DNA of 45,334 bases. It comes from Oscillatoria sp. HE19RPO. GTDB lineage: Bacteria > Cyanobacteriota > Cyanobacteriia > Cyanobacteriales > Laspinemataceae. The position numbers were made by a program, and so were the translations under genes. This document shows, piece by piece, positions 32,898-40,945 of this stretch (within the stretch, counting starts at the first letter, position 1; every line of letters starts with the position of its first letter). The notes beneath the pieces were generated by a model that was not told the DNA's origin, made no database searches, and saw nothing but the letters and a program-made list of their open reading frames with translations. The stretch spans positions 1-45,334 of the forward strand of contig NZ_JAMXOT010000050.1 of NCBI RefSeq assembly GCF_024220515.1, in the 5' to 3' direction.

Positions 32898-33926
32898 TTA
32901 AACCCAATGGGTTCTTCTCCAAAACACAATACTGGTAATTACCACAAACAACAAACCAAACCAGAGAAAATAAGCGGCATTCGTCGCTTTTTGAGCCTTA
33001 GAAGCCAACCACCATTCCCCTGGACGAATATCTTGTACCGAAAAGGTCAAAACCCCGGCTAAATTCAAACAAACTAAATTCGTAAAAAATAGCAACATCG
33101 CCCCAACAGCAGCCTCCCACCGTCCCGAACCTAGCAACAGCCCAAACGTCACCAAAGGCGGCAGCAAAGCCACAGAAACCATCACCCCCACCAGTCCACT
33201 AATCGTCCCCGAAGTAAACGACAATGCACCGGCAATTCCCGACGCTAATGCTAACAAAACATCGGACCACCGGACCCGAGTTCTTAAAGCAATTTCGGTA
33301 ATATCCAGATTAATGGGAATAAAAAATCCAATCAATAAAGATAAAGCGAGGGCCAGAGAAATTCCAAAGGCCCCAATTTGTAAGGCTTTTTTAGCCAAGG
33401 ACATATCTCCCAAAGTCGTTGCCAGGGATAACCCCATATTCGGACCCAATAAAGGCGCAATGACCATTGCTCCAATAATAATCGTCGAATCATTTCGCAA
33501 TAAGCCGATCGCCGCAATAATTGCCGAGATTAACAGCATGACAATATGCTGAATATTTAACTCTAAATCTCGGTCAATTTGTTGCTGAAGTTCTTGCCGA
33601 TTCAGCCGCGACCCCTGGGGGTCTAATTCCACCTCGGGCAAGGGATTCTTATCTTCTTCCTCCGATGATTCCGACTCCGAGGAATGAGGTAAATAGGCAC
33701 TAACCGGCAGGAGAATAATCCGAAAATCCTCTAAGGAGGAGAAATGAGAAGATAGAGTATCGATCGCCTCTTCTGCTTGTTGAGAAGACAGGATAATTTT
33801 AACCAAAGTCTTCTCTTCAGAAATCGGACTCTGCCAAATCGCCTCAACCGACTGGTTTTCCAGCAAGCCTTCTACTTTGTCAGCACTCGCTTTCGGTAAA
33901 AATAATTCAATTTGCCTTAGACTCAT
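32898..33926 (-). CDS. DUF389 (TIGR00341) membrane protein
   Basis: The 342-residue protein has an N-terminal alpha/beta domain (MSLRQIELFLPKASADKVEG to about 80), an acidic linker (SSESESSEEEDKNP), a helix LNRQELQQQIDRDLELN and then about six membrane helices with the family core IIGAMVIAPLLGPNMGLSLA. Function of the family is unknown; a transporter or channel is often supposed. Its promoter faces 34 kb; it is probably alone. Confidence 0.9.
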   Translation of the reverse strand: MSLRQIELFLPKASADKVEGLLENQSVEAIWQSPISEEKTLVKIILSSQQAEEAIDTLSSHFSSLEDFRIILLPVSAYLPHSSESESSEEEDKNPLPEVELDPQGSRLNRQELQQQIDRDLELNIQHIVMLLISAIIAAIGLLRNDSTIIIGAMVIAPLLGPNMGLSLATTLGDMSLAKKALQIGAFGISLALALSLLIGFFIPINLDITEIALRTRVRWSDVLLALASGIAGALSFTSGTISGLVGVMVSVALLPPLVTFGLLLGSGRWEAAVGAMLLFFTNLVCLNLAGVLTFSVQDIRPGEWWLASKAQKATNAAYFLWFGLLFVVITSIVFWRRTHWV

Positions 33927-34110
33927 TTAAGCACTAATTTAATAATGATGTTCACAGCAGCATTATGCTTTAACCTCAAATTAGCATAAATAGCCAGTCT
34001 ATGACCTAACCCTATAGGTAGAGAATCTCATAACTCGTTACTAGGACCTGCCTAATCATGCCTAAGTCAACAAAATCAAATGAAGGACCCTTCAATGCCT
34101 TGTCCCAACA

Positions 34111-34761
34111 TCAAGTGTCAAGATGCTCCTGACAAATTGCCTTCATTACCTGCAATAACTGAATAGACTGTTCTGGATAGAGTAAACTTAGCTTGGGAAA
34201 GAGTTGATAGGTGGGAGGTTCACCTTTTTGAACCCACACGAATTGATAATCCATGCCATTCGTGGTGACTCCCCAAACCGCATCTTGATGAGTTAACCCT
34301 GTGTAAGCATAAGTGAGTAACTGTGCTAATCCTTCTGAAGCATCAATGCTGCTATTTTTTGATTCAATTAACATGACCCATAAAGCAGTAACGGTTGCCT
34401 CTTCTCGACTCCGAGTCGCGGCTAGAATATCCATCCGACCCTTAATTTTGGTCTCAGCATCTTCGATATCAATATCAGCGATTCCCACTTCCAGACTAAT
34501 TTTAATCTGAGGATGGTGAAACCCAGACAGCCACATTAACGGAGAAATGAATAAAAATTGAATTTGGCCCTCTAAAATTTTCCCCGCTTCATAGTAACTT
34601 TCAAAAGTTTGGCGAATTTCTGACAAAGCCTTCTGTTCGGATTCTGTCACAGGTTGCAAAGAGAGCAATGAGGTGAAAGAGTCATTAAGCCGTCTTTGCA
34701 GATTCAACAAACGATGTACATCTTTTAACACCAAATTTGTGGCATCCAATGTAAGTACCAT
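34111..34761 (-). CDS. PD-(D/E)XK-like protein of unknown role
   Basis: The 216-residue protein has a helical N-terminal half and then IKGRMDILAAT followed by ALWVMLIESKNSSIDASEGLAQLLTYAYTG: an Asp and an ExK on the next strand give the nuclease core D...ESK with a following helix (Q for the family's QxxxY). Such single proteins are common in filamentous cyanobacteria and are often named restriction endonuclease subunit R-like. No methylase or helicase is nearby, so a restriction role is not supported. Confidence 0.7.
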   Translation of the reverse strand: MVLTLDATNLVLKDVHRLLNLQRRLNDSFTSLLSLQPVTESEQKALSEIRQTFESYYEAGKILEGQIQFLFISPLMWLSGFHHPQIKISLEVGIADIDIEDAETKIKGRMDILAATRSREEATVTALWVMLIESKNSSIDASEGLAQLLTYAYTGLTHQDAVWGVTTNGMDYQFVWVQKGEPPTYQLFPKLSLLYPEQSIQLLQVMKAICQEHLDT

Positions 34762-34811
34762 TGAGTTGTCCTCTGATTAAATCAAAACTTACTCATTTGG
34801 GGCAGGCAGAC

Positions 34812-34853
34812 CCTAAATGTAGAGGCGATTCGCGAATCGCCTCTACATTTAGG
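34812..34853. repeat. Perfect 42-bp palindrome, second copy
   Basis: The left arm is CCTAAATGTAGAGGCGATTC plus G. The 34-base core equals the one at 15222-15263 while the outer four base pairs differ in both arms together, so the pairing was kept. Confidence 0.85.
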
Positions 34854-34882
34854 CGCGATGTTATAGAGCGCCTTTTCTTTCT

Positions 34883-35251
34883 CTACTGGATTCCCATCAA
34901 AATCCGGCTTTCTTCCTGGTAAACTTGATTGTCAATCACCCGATAAATTATCGTTTTCTCACCGTCTTCCCCTTGAGCGTGAAAATAACCGGACAAGTTT
35001 AAATCCATTGCCAGAAGTTTGAACAAATTATCCTGGAACAACTCTAAACCTTCAGCAGTGACATCCGCACCCTAAAATAAATACCGAGTCCAATTAACCG
35101 GGGATTCGCCCCAACACCAACCCTGTAAAGATAGTCCAGCTTTTGGATCTTGTTTATGACTCAGTTGGAGTAACTTTACCAAAGAGATCGCCTGTTCAAA
35201 CTGTTCTGCTTCGAGTTCCAACCAACCCCGCAATGAATAAAAGTAAGCCAT
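34883..35251 (-). pseudogene. Gene interrupted by an in-frame TAG
   Basis: From ATG 35251 a frame reads MAYFYSLRGWLELEAEQFEQ and on to WTRYLF, meets a TAG at 35072-35074, and continues in the same frame GADVTAEGLELFQDNLFKLL to RILMGIQ and a TAG at 34883. Both halves look like one 122-residue protein of a cyanobacterial family without known function. A nonsense mutation is the simplest reading; a sequencing error is possible. Confidence 0.75.
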
Positions 35252-35335
35252 TTATTTAGTCTCCTTTTTTCAAACTACAAGCTGATAGTGACACTCGCAC
35301 CAAGCATTGCTCGTGCTGTGGCGCAAACCACGTCA

Positions 35336-35383
35336 CGGGGACCCCACCCTAACCCTCCCCTTGCCAAGGGGAGGGGACCGGAG
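35336..35383. repeat. GGACCCCACCCTAACCCTCC-type palindromic repeat
   Basis: It contains CCCTCCCCTTGCCAAGGGGA, the same family as at 17021-17278 and 42440-43030. The 35252-35603 spacer has no other gene seen; a repeat frame at 35288-35575 is dismissed. Confidence 0.8.
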
Positions 35384-35603
35384 ATGCAGTTAATCGTAGG
35401 GCAAATCACCATAAAGGAGGGCAACTTTTGGCAATCTTTTATCAATCTCCCCCTCCAGATAGATGGCAACCTTGGACCCTCTCAACCCCTGGAGTCTGGT
35501 GTCAACCCCCTTTCCTCCCTGGATTTCTTCTATTTAGTTAGAATAGCCAATGGGAAAACCCAGGGGAGACAATGACAATAGAATAGCCAAGCTTGAGGCA
35601 TTC

Positions 35604-36341
35604 ATGAAACAAATCCTACTGGCGATCGCCTTCTGGGTAACCAGCGCAATTCCCCTGCTTGCTGAGAACCCCCAGCACCTGCAACAACTCTTCAATACCC
35701 GAGACTGTCGCAACTGCGAACTCAGCGGCATCAACCTCAGCGGGGCCAACCTCACCGGCGTCAACCTCAGCGGGGCCAATCTGAACGGGGCCAATCTCAG
35801 CGGGGCCAATCTGAACGGGGCCAATCTTAACGGGGCCTCTCTCCTCGATGCCAACCTGATTGGGGCCAATCTCAGCAGGGCCTCTTTAATCGTCACCAAC
35901 CTCAGTGGTGCAATTTTGCATGAAGCTAACTTAAGGGATGCGGATTTATATGGGGCGATCGCCGCTGATGCCGAATTCAACTTCGTGAACCTCGTTGGGG
36001 CCTCTCTCCCCAAAGCCAATCTTTATCTCTGCGATTTCACCGAAGCGGACCTCTCCACCGCCAACCTCGAAGGGGCCAACCTCGAACGCGCCGACTTAAC
36101 CGACGCCAAACTCCGGAATACCATCCTGATTGACGCCTCCCTCTGTCGCGCCATCATGCCCGATGGTTCTGTTTCGGAAATCGGTTGTCCCCCAGCTGAA
36201 CCGGTGGCTGAACCGGCGGCTGAACCCCCACCTGAACCGACACCTGAACCGGCGGCTGAACCCACTGCTGAACCTGCGCCTACCCCCACAGCGCCAACCC
36301 TTCCGCCACCGCCACCCCCGCCACCGCCAGTCACCCGGTAA
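35604..36341 (+). CDS. Secreted pentapeptide-repeat protein with Pro-rich tail
   Basis: From ATG 35604 the 245-residue protein has a signal peptide (MKQILLAIAFWVTSAIPLLA), then CRNCELSGINLSGANLTGVN and about 25 A(N/D)LxG pentapeptides (about 40-185) that form a right-handed quadrilateral helix, and a tail of PAEP/PEPT repeats and poly-Pro (about 200-245). Near-identical 15- and 30-base DNA repeats at 35725-35850 code the first repeats, so copy number may vary. It is likely in the periplasm or lumen. It lies just upstream of the CIS genes but has its own terminator, so a link is not shown. Confidence 0.88.
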   Translation: MKQILLAIAFWVTSAIPLLAENPQHLQQLFNTRDCRNCELSGINLSGANLTGVNLSGANLNGANLSGANLNGANLNGASLLDANLIGANLSRASLIVTNLSGAILHEANLRDADLYGAIAADAEFNFVNLVGASLPKANLYLCDFTEADLSTANLEGANLERADLTDAKLRNTILIDASLCRAIMPDGSVSEIGCPPAEPVAEPAAEPPPEPTPEPAAEPTAEPAPTPTAPTLPPPPPPPPPVTR

Positions 36342-36442
36342 CGGTTGGGATAACTAGCCATAAGTCGAATGTGACTCCCCAACCGAGTCCCGTAAAATAA
36401 GTGGATTCCATCTTATACGGAATACGTTACTCAGAGGTTTAT

Positions 36443-36474
36443 AAAAACCCCCACCCTTGAGGGTGCCGGTTTTT
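36443..36474 (+). terminator. Terminator between pentapeptide and CIS-associated genes
   Basis: AAAAACC-CCCACCC pairs with GGGTG-CCGGTTTTT around TTGA. The T run follows the stem. Confidence 0.7.
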
Positions 36475-36496
36475 GCTCGCCCCAGGAGGAGTCTTT

Positions 36497-37309
36497 ATGA
36501 AAAAAATCAGAACCCTAGTTCAGCGCAAAAGTAAGAAAAAATATCCCCAAGCCTCTACAGTAGAGGGTCAATTTGAGTCGCGTCCTTTCCCCTCACCGAC
36601 GGAAGCATCCCCGGAACAGACGCCGGGGGTCCAAGCCGAATCCGAGGGGAAAAAGCGTCAGGGTTTCAACTTTGCCAATATTGATATCTTTCCACCAGAG
36701 GAATCGGCAACTCCGGGGGTCCAACCCACGATTCAGCGTCAGGGAGGCGATCGCGACGAACCCGAAGCCGAGTTAATCCAGCCCGATACCCAGGCAACCG
36801 CCACTCCTGAGACCCTGCAACTCCAGGAAGACGAAGAACACTCAACCCCAGCCACTGCTCAAACTCCCGAGGAGGAATTAACCGTCAAGGCTGCACCGGA
36901 TACAACCCTTCAGCGAAAAGGCAAAGATAGACAGGCGCAAATAGACGATCGCCATAATATCAGTGACCCCTACATCGAACCCACCCGCTGGTTAGAAACC
37001 CTCAAGCGGGAACGAGTCGCGGATTTGTTCCGCACCCCTGGGGGATTAGACGGTCATGTTCAACAGATCCAAATGGAAGTCAACCGGCTAATTTCAGACC
37101 GCAATCGGCGCAAATTAGAAGGTCAAACCGGGGAAGAAGTTACGCAATATACAACCGCCTTAAATACCTTGCGAAATGCCCTGATTGCCAGTGCCAAAGC
37201 TGCCGAATTTGATTTTGCCAAATTTGGGATTACCTTTGCCCCCCTAGGCTCCGACCTTTATCTCGAATGTGACCAGGGTCAGGTCAAAGTGGATGGCAAG
37301 CCCGTTTAA
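36497..37309 (+). CDS. CIS-locus protein with QR motifs, candidate cargo or accessory
   Basis: The 270-residue protein starts at ATG 36497 with a strong AGGAGGAG site. The first 150 residues are disordered and low-complexity with repeated QR(K/Q) motifs (LVQRKSKKK, PTIQRQGG, TTLQRKGK) and a FNFANIDIFPPEE segment; these resemble the N-termini of cyanobacterial eCIS-associated DUF4157-type proteins. The C-terminal 120 residues are helical (RWLETLKRERVADLF, VQQIQMEVNRLISDRNRRKL) and end in a small beta part. No toxin active site is seen. A loaded or spike-associated protein is the best inference. Confidence 0.6.
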   Translation: MKKIRTLVQRKSKKKYPQASTVEGQFESRPFPSPTEASPEQTPGVQAESEGKKRQGFNFANIDIFPPEESATPGVQPTIQRQGGDRDEPEAELIQPDTQATATPETLQLQEDEEHSTPATAQTPEEELTVKAAPDTTLQRKGKDRQAQIDDRHNISDPYIEPTRWLETLKRERVADLFRTPGGLDGHVQQIQMEVNRLISDRNRRKLEGQTGEEVTQYTTALNTLRNALIASAKAAEFDFAKFGITFAPLGSDLYLECDQGQVKVDGKPV

Positions 37310-37350
37310 GCCCAGCCCAGGCAATGCCGTGCCAGTTTACTTTGCGGGGG

Positions 37351-37560
37351 TTAAATGCCCGGAATTTCCGATAACTTTGACTCTAGTTCTTCGACCTTAA
37401 ACTGGGTCGCTTCCATCCATTCCTCCGTTGTAAAATCATATCCATCTTGACGAGCCATCGCGACTAATTTCTCTAAACTGGGAGCAGAATTATATTTTTC
37501 TTTAAGGGAAGGATCGGCTTGAACTGCTCTAAATAATCGAACAACTTCCGGGAGCGCCAT
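37351..37560 (-). CDS. Nif11-domain small protein
   Basis: The 69-residue protein from ATG 37560 (GGAGGA upstream; TTG 37575 less likely) has the Nif11 pattern: VVRLFRAVQADPSLKEKYNS, a short loop and LVAMARQDGYDFTTEEWMEA. There is no Gly-Gly leader end or Cys-rich core, so it is not a RiPP precursor. It is antisense within an otherwise plus-strand CIS locus, between the cargo-like and pseudokinase genes. Confidence 0.8.
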   Translation of the reverse strand: MALPEVVRLFRAVQADPSLKEKYNSAPSLEKLVAMARQDGYDFTTEEWMEATQFKVEELESKLSEIPGI

Positions 37561-37647
37561 TTGAGATTCCTCCAAACATTCACTATCAGGCGGTCAACTG
37601 AAACATTCCCTTAAATTCTAAAACAACTTTTAAAAAATAACCAGATT

Positions 37648-40161
37648 ATGTCTAAAGAAGTTGGCAAAAAATTAGCCCAGGAAGCGGGTAGCCGAGAAAT
37701 CAGTCGCATCATCATGCGGGGTTCCTCCGTGAAAATGGGCATGAAGAATCGCCTGTTCCGATTTGTCCCCGCTCGATTTCAATGGGTGATTCCCTTCGCC
37801 CAGCAAAACTTAAAAATTAAACCCCCCAAACTGCCGGAATTAAAATTTAAGCTGCCGGGAAGATTTCGTCAAAACCAAAATAGTGAGAAACAGTCGCAGC
37901 AACTCGCCCCAGAAATTGAAATAGGGACAGTACCAGAGGTTATTCAACTGGTTCAACCCCTGTATTCAAAGTATGATTGTGTCCGAGGAAATCCTTTAAG
38001 CTGCGAAGTGGCTCAACAGACCCTGGAGGCAAAATCCCAAGCCAAATATTGCAGACAATGTGGGTTTCCGGTTCCCTTAGCACCGGAAACCAAAATTCGA
38101 GGCGATCGCGGAACTTACCAAATTGAAAAATTGCTGCGCCATCGCGGAATGGGACGGCTGTATGAAGCGATCCAACTCAGCGATCGCCAACCCGTCATCC
38201 TCAAAGAATATGTCTTACCCAAACGCTATTTTAACTCCGAAGAAATTCGCCAGCGCAAAGACTTATTTCGGTTAGTCGGTGGGATTAATTTAGCCGATGG
38301 TCGCATCCAGGACCAGCGGCTGATTTCCCCCTGGGAGGCAGTCGCCCCCTTACGAGAAGAACGCTGCTATCTCGTCACCAAAGGTCAAATCGACGCTTTC
38401 CCCACCCTGTCCAGCTACCTCTTAGAAACCGGACCCTTTACTAGCCCCCAAGTCCGCCAAGTTCTCGACCAAGTATTACAAAGCTTAGAGTTTCTCCATG
38501 AGCAGAAATTTCGTCTGCGTTCCGGTGCGCTGAAACAGGGAATTATTCATGGAAACCTCAGTTTAGATAGCCTAATTTTTGTCCCCAATGTTCAAGGATT
38601 TTTTATTTACTTATGCGATTTAGCTCTCTGGGAAAATTTTGGTCAAGCCCTGTTGTCTGACTCTACTTATTCATCTCCCGGACAAGATTTAAAAGCCTTA
38701 GGATATATTGCCTTTTATCTATTAGTTGGCCACACCTTCAACCCGCAAACGGAACAGGAACTCGACCCCAGGATAGAGGACGATTGGCCTTTGGGCGTTC
38801 ACCTTGGACTGAAAGACTTTATTTTAAACTTAATTGGACTGGGAACTCAAAAATTTGAAACCGCTCAAGTGGCGCGGCAAACCCTGCTAAAATTATCCGG
38901 GGAATGGTGGATCGGCGATGGCAGCGTGATTCCCTCGGGAACACCGGAAACAGTTATTGTGAAAACCCTTGAAAAAAAACGCCGTCAACGCACCCGAATT
39001 TTAGCCTTTTTATTGGGGATTTTGGGTTTACTATTACTGGCCCTGTTAATTTGGTGGGCAATGGTGACTCGGCAGCAAAAAGCTATGGCAAAAGACCCGG
39101 TTTGTTGTATTGACAAAGTAGCCAGTATTCCCCTGGGAAAGTTTACTTATACCGCATCAGTAAATGGCACTTGGAGTTATGTCCTCCAGCAACCGAATTT
39201 AATTGCCCCGGGCAGAACATTAGAGCAAGACTTGCAACAACGCCTCCAACCCGAAGACCCCAGCGAACCCCCGAAATACACCTTTCGCTATGTACCCGAA
39301 CCCTCTTCAACCGAGGCGATCGCCAAGGTTTTATCCGGAGAAACGGACTTTGCTATTACCAATTTAGCCAATGCTCGCACCGCCTACGATAATTTAATTC
39401 ATACTCAAATTGGCTATCGAGAATTTGCCTACGATGGCATTGTCGTTTTCGTTTCCTTCAGCTATTCTCGGCGAGAAAATGGCCTCCCCCAACGGTTAAA
39501 TGGGAGCATTACTTTCGAGCAATTACGGCAACTTTATACGGGAAAAATTACCAATTGGCAAGAAGTAGGCGGTCCTAATCTGCCCGTCAAACTCTATATT
39601 CCTAATGAAGAAGAAGCTTTGCGAATCTTTGAACAGCGCGTGCTCAAAGATGAACGGGCGATCGCTGAATTTCACAACCTCCTGAGAGCCCAAACTACCG
39701 GGGATAGTTTAGTCAGAATTCCAGCCACAATTACCCCACTGTCTACCTTCAATATGCTGCGAACCGTCATCCGAGATTTTGAGGATAGAAATATCGGTAG
39801 TATTGGATTTGCCACCTTGAGTAAAGTCTTTGGACAATGTTCCGTTTATCCCCTCGCCTTAAGTCAGGGAAACCAACCTCCAGTTTCTCCCTTAGTTAGA
39901 AATCTGGATAACCAACCGATTTCTCCCCTCACCGACTTGTGTAATAATAAAGGCAGTTATCGCCCGAATGTGACCGCTTTTTCCCAAAATCACTATCCCT
40001 TAGCCTATTCTTTGGCGGTGATTTATCCCCGGGACAATCGTCTCCCCTCCGTCGGAGAAAAATTTGCCGAAATTATCACCACCTTAGAAGTTCAAAACCT
40101 ACTCGATCGCGCGGGACTCATTCCAATTTACCGAGAATCTGCGCCCTCGGGAGTTCCATAA
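37648..40161 (+). CDS. Zinc-ribbon/pseudokinase - TM - PstS-like fusion protein in the CIS locus
   Basis: The 837-residue protein has: a basic N-terminus (1-75); four Cys (about 111, 119, 135, 138; CRQCGFPVP) of a zinc ribbon; a Ser/Thr-kinase-like domain (about 150-420) with VILKEYV (Lys 186), HGN at 301-303 in place of HRD, and CDLALWEN in place of DFG; a single membrane helix at 451-473 (LAFLLGILGLLLLALLIWWA); and a PstS-like periplasmic-binding domain (about 485-830) with PEPSSTEAIAKVLSGETDFA and the PstS hallmark ITFEQLRQLYTGKITNWQEV. The catalytic Asp of HRD is missing, so it is likely a pseudokinase. One side faces the cytosol, the other the periplasm or thylakoid lumen. It may sense phosphate or stress and act with the CIS; this is inference from context. 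Confidence 0.8.
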   Translation: MSKEVGKKLAQEAGSREISRIIMRGSSVKMGMKNRLFRFVPARFQWVIPFAQQNLKIKPPKLPELKFKLPGRFRQNQNSEKQSQQLAPEIEIGTVPEVIQLVQPLYSKYDCVRGNPLSCEVAQQTLEAKSQAKYCRQCGFPVPLAPETKIRGDRGTYQIEKLLRHRGMGRLYEAIQLSDRQPVILKEYVLPKRYFNSEEIRQRKDLFRLVGGINLADGRIQDQRLISPWEAVAPLREERCYLVTKGQIDAFPTLSSYLLETGPFTSPQVRQVLDQVLQSLEFLHEQKFRLRSGALKQGIIHGNLSLDSLIFVPNVQGFFIYLCDLALWENFGQALLSDSTYSSPGQDLKALGYIAFYLLVGHTFNPQTEQELDPRIEDDWPLGVHLGLKDFILNLIGLGTQKFETAQVARQTLLKLSGEWWIGDGSVIPSGTPETVIVKTLEKKRRQRTRILAFLLGILGLLLLALLIWWAMVTRQQKAMAKDPVCCIDKVASIPLGKFTYTASVNGTWSYVLQQPNLIAPGRTLEQDLQQRLQPEDPSEPPKYTFRYVPEPSSTEAIAKVLSGETDFAITNLANARTAYDNLIHTQIGYREFAYDGIVVFVSFSYSRRENGLPQRLNGSITFEQLRQLYTGKITNWQEVGGPNLPVKLYIPNEEEALRIFEQRVLKDERAIAEFHNLLRAQTTGDSLVRIPATITPLSTFNMLRTVIRDFEDRNIGSIGFATLSKVFGQCSVYPLALSQGNQPPVSPLVRNLDNQPISPLTDLCNNKGSYRPNVTAFSQNHYPLAYSLAVIYPRDNRLPSVGEKFAEIITTLEVQNLLDRAGLIPIYRESAPSGVP

Positions 40162-40180
40162 AAAAAAGGATGAAGGAGTA

Positions 40181-40226
40181 GGGTGGGCAATGCCCACCAA
40201 CACAGAAAGGTGGGCATTGCCCACCC
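40181..40226. repeat. Perfect 18-bp inverted repeat
   Basis: GGGTGGGCAATGCCCACC (40181-40198) and its exact complement (40209-40226) are 10 bases apart. Each arm is itself nearly palindromic. It is in the gap between the fusion gene and the tube gene and may act as a terminator or processing stem. Confidence 0.85.
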
Positions 40227-40371
40227 TACAATTTCTTCTAATCCAAATTAGTCTAGGGAAAAGGGTGAAGTTCGACCTTTGTCTAGTATCCACAACCCTC
40301 CAACAACCCTAAACTGAGCTATAGTTTTGGGGCCTCAATGTGTCACCAAATCAAAGGGGAGTCATTAATTC

Positions 40372-40938
40372 ATGACGAAACAAAATCAGACGGAAACCCA
40401 CGGACTGAATTATATTGCAGCCAATCGCTTTTATGTGGAGATGCAGGAAACTAACTCCATCTCCGCTTGTTTTAGCGAATGTTCGGGGTTGAGCGTGACG
40501 GTTAACTATGACACCTATTTTGAAGGGGGAGTCAACAACCAACAGCGAATTATCCTGGGAAACACCCAATTTTCAGAAGTCACCCTCAAACGAGGGCTAA
40601 CCAATGATGCCGCCTTTTGGGGTTGGGCATCGCGAATGCTGACCAAAATCAGTCCGGATAATGCCGCGAGTCCCCAGCGTCGGAATATTAATATTTTACT
40701 ATTTAATACCGCCGGAGAAACGATTCAATGTTGGACCCTAGTCGGGGCGGTTCCCGTTGCCTGGAGAGCACCGGCATTAAGGGCAGATGCGGCAACGGTA
40801 GCCATTGAAGAGTTATCTTTGGCTTATGAAGGGTTAAATGTTTCGGTGGATACGAACCCTGGTGGCAGTGGCAATGCTCTCGGTGGCGGTGGTAAAATTC
40901 ACCCGAGTGGCAGGGGTGCTGGTGGGTTCTTTATTTAG
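40372..40938 (+). CDS. CIS inner-tube protein (T4 gp19-like)
   Basis: The 188-residue protein has the gp19/Afp-tube pattern: NRFYVEMQETNSISACFSEC, SGLSVTVNYDTYFEGGVNN, ILGNTQFSEVTLKRGLTND and FWGWASRM, then a C-terminal CWTLVGAVPVAWRAPALRAD, VAIEELSLAYEGL. This family stacks in rings to form the needle of contractile injection systems. A Gly/Ser-rich tail (about 160-188) is unusual, and suggests a baseplate-side or initiator tube paralogue. GGGGAG precedes the ATG. Confidence 0.92.
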   Translation: MTKQNQTETHGLNYIAANRFYVEMQETNSISACFSECSGLSVTVNYDTYFEGGVNNQQRIILGNTQFSEVTLKRGLTNDAAFWGWASRMLTKISPDNAASPQRRNINILLFNTAGETIQCWTLVGAVPVAWRAPALRADAATVAIEELSLAYEGLNVSVDTNPGGSGNALGGGGKIHPSGRGAGGFFI

Positions 40939-40945
40939 GGGGTAA

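Noticed and set aside
34111-34761. Restriction-modification system
   Set aside because: No methyltransferase or specificity gene nearby; the protein is one of the common lone PD-(D/E)XK-like cyanobacterial proteins.
34883-35251. TAG as a recoded or readthrough codon (genetic-code change)
   Set aside because: TAG is used as a normal stop elsewhere in the window (for example at 18627-18629 and 42437-42439), and no stem or recoding element is evident next to it.
36023-36382. Gly/Ala-rich minus-strand frame opposite the pentapeptide gene
   Set aside because: It is the complement of the Pro-rich tail (poly-Gly from poly-Pro codons).
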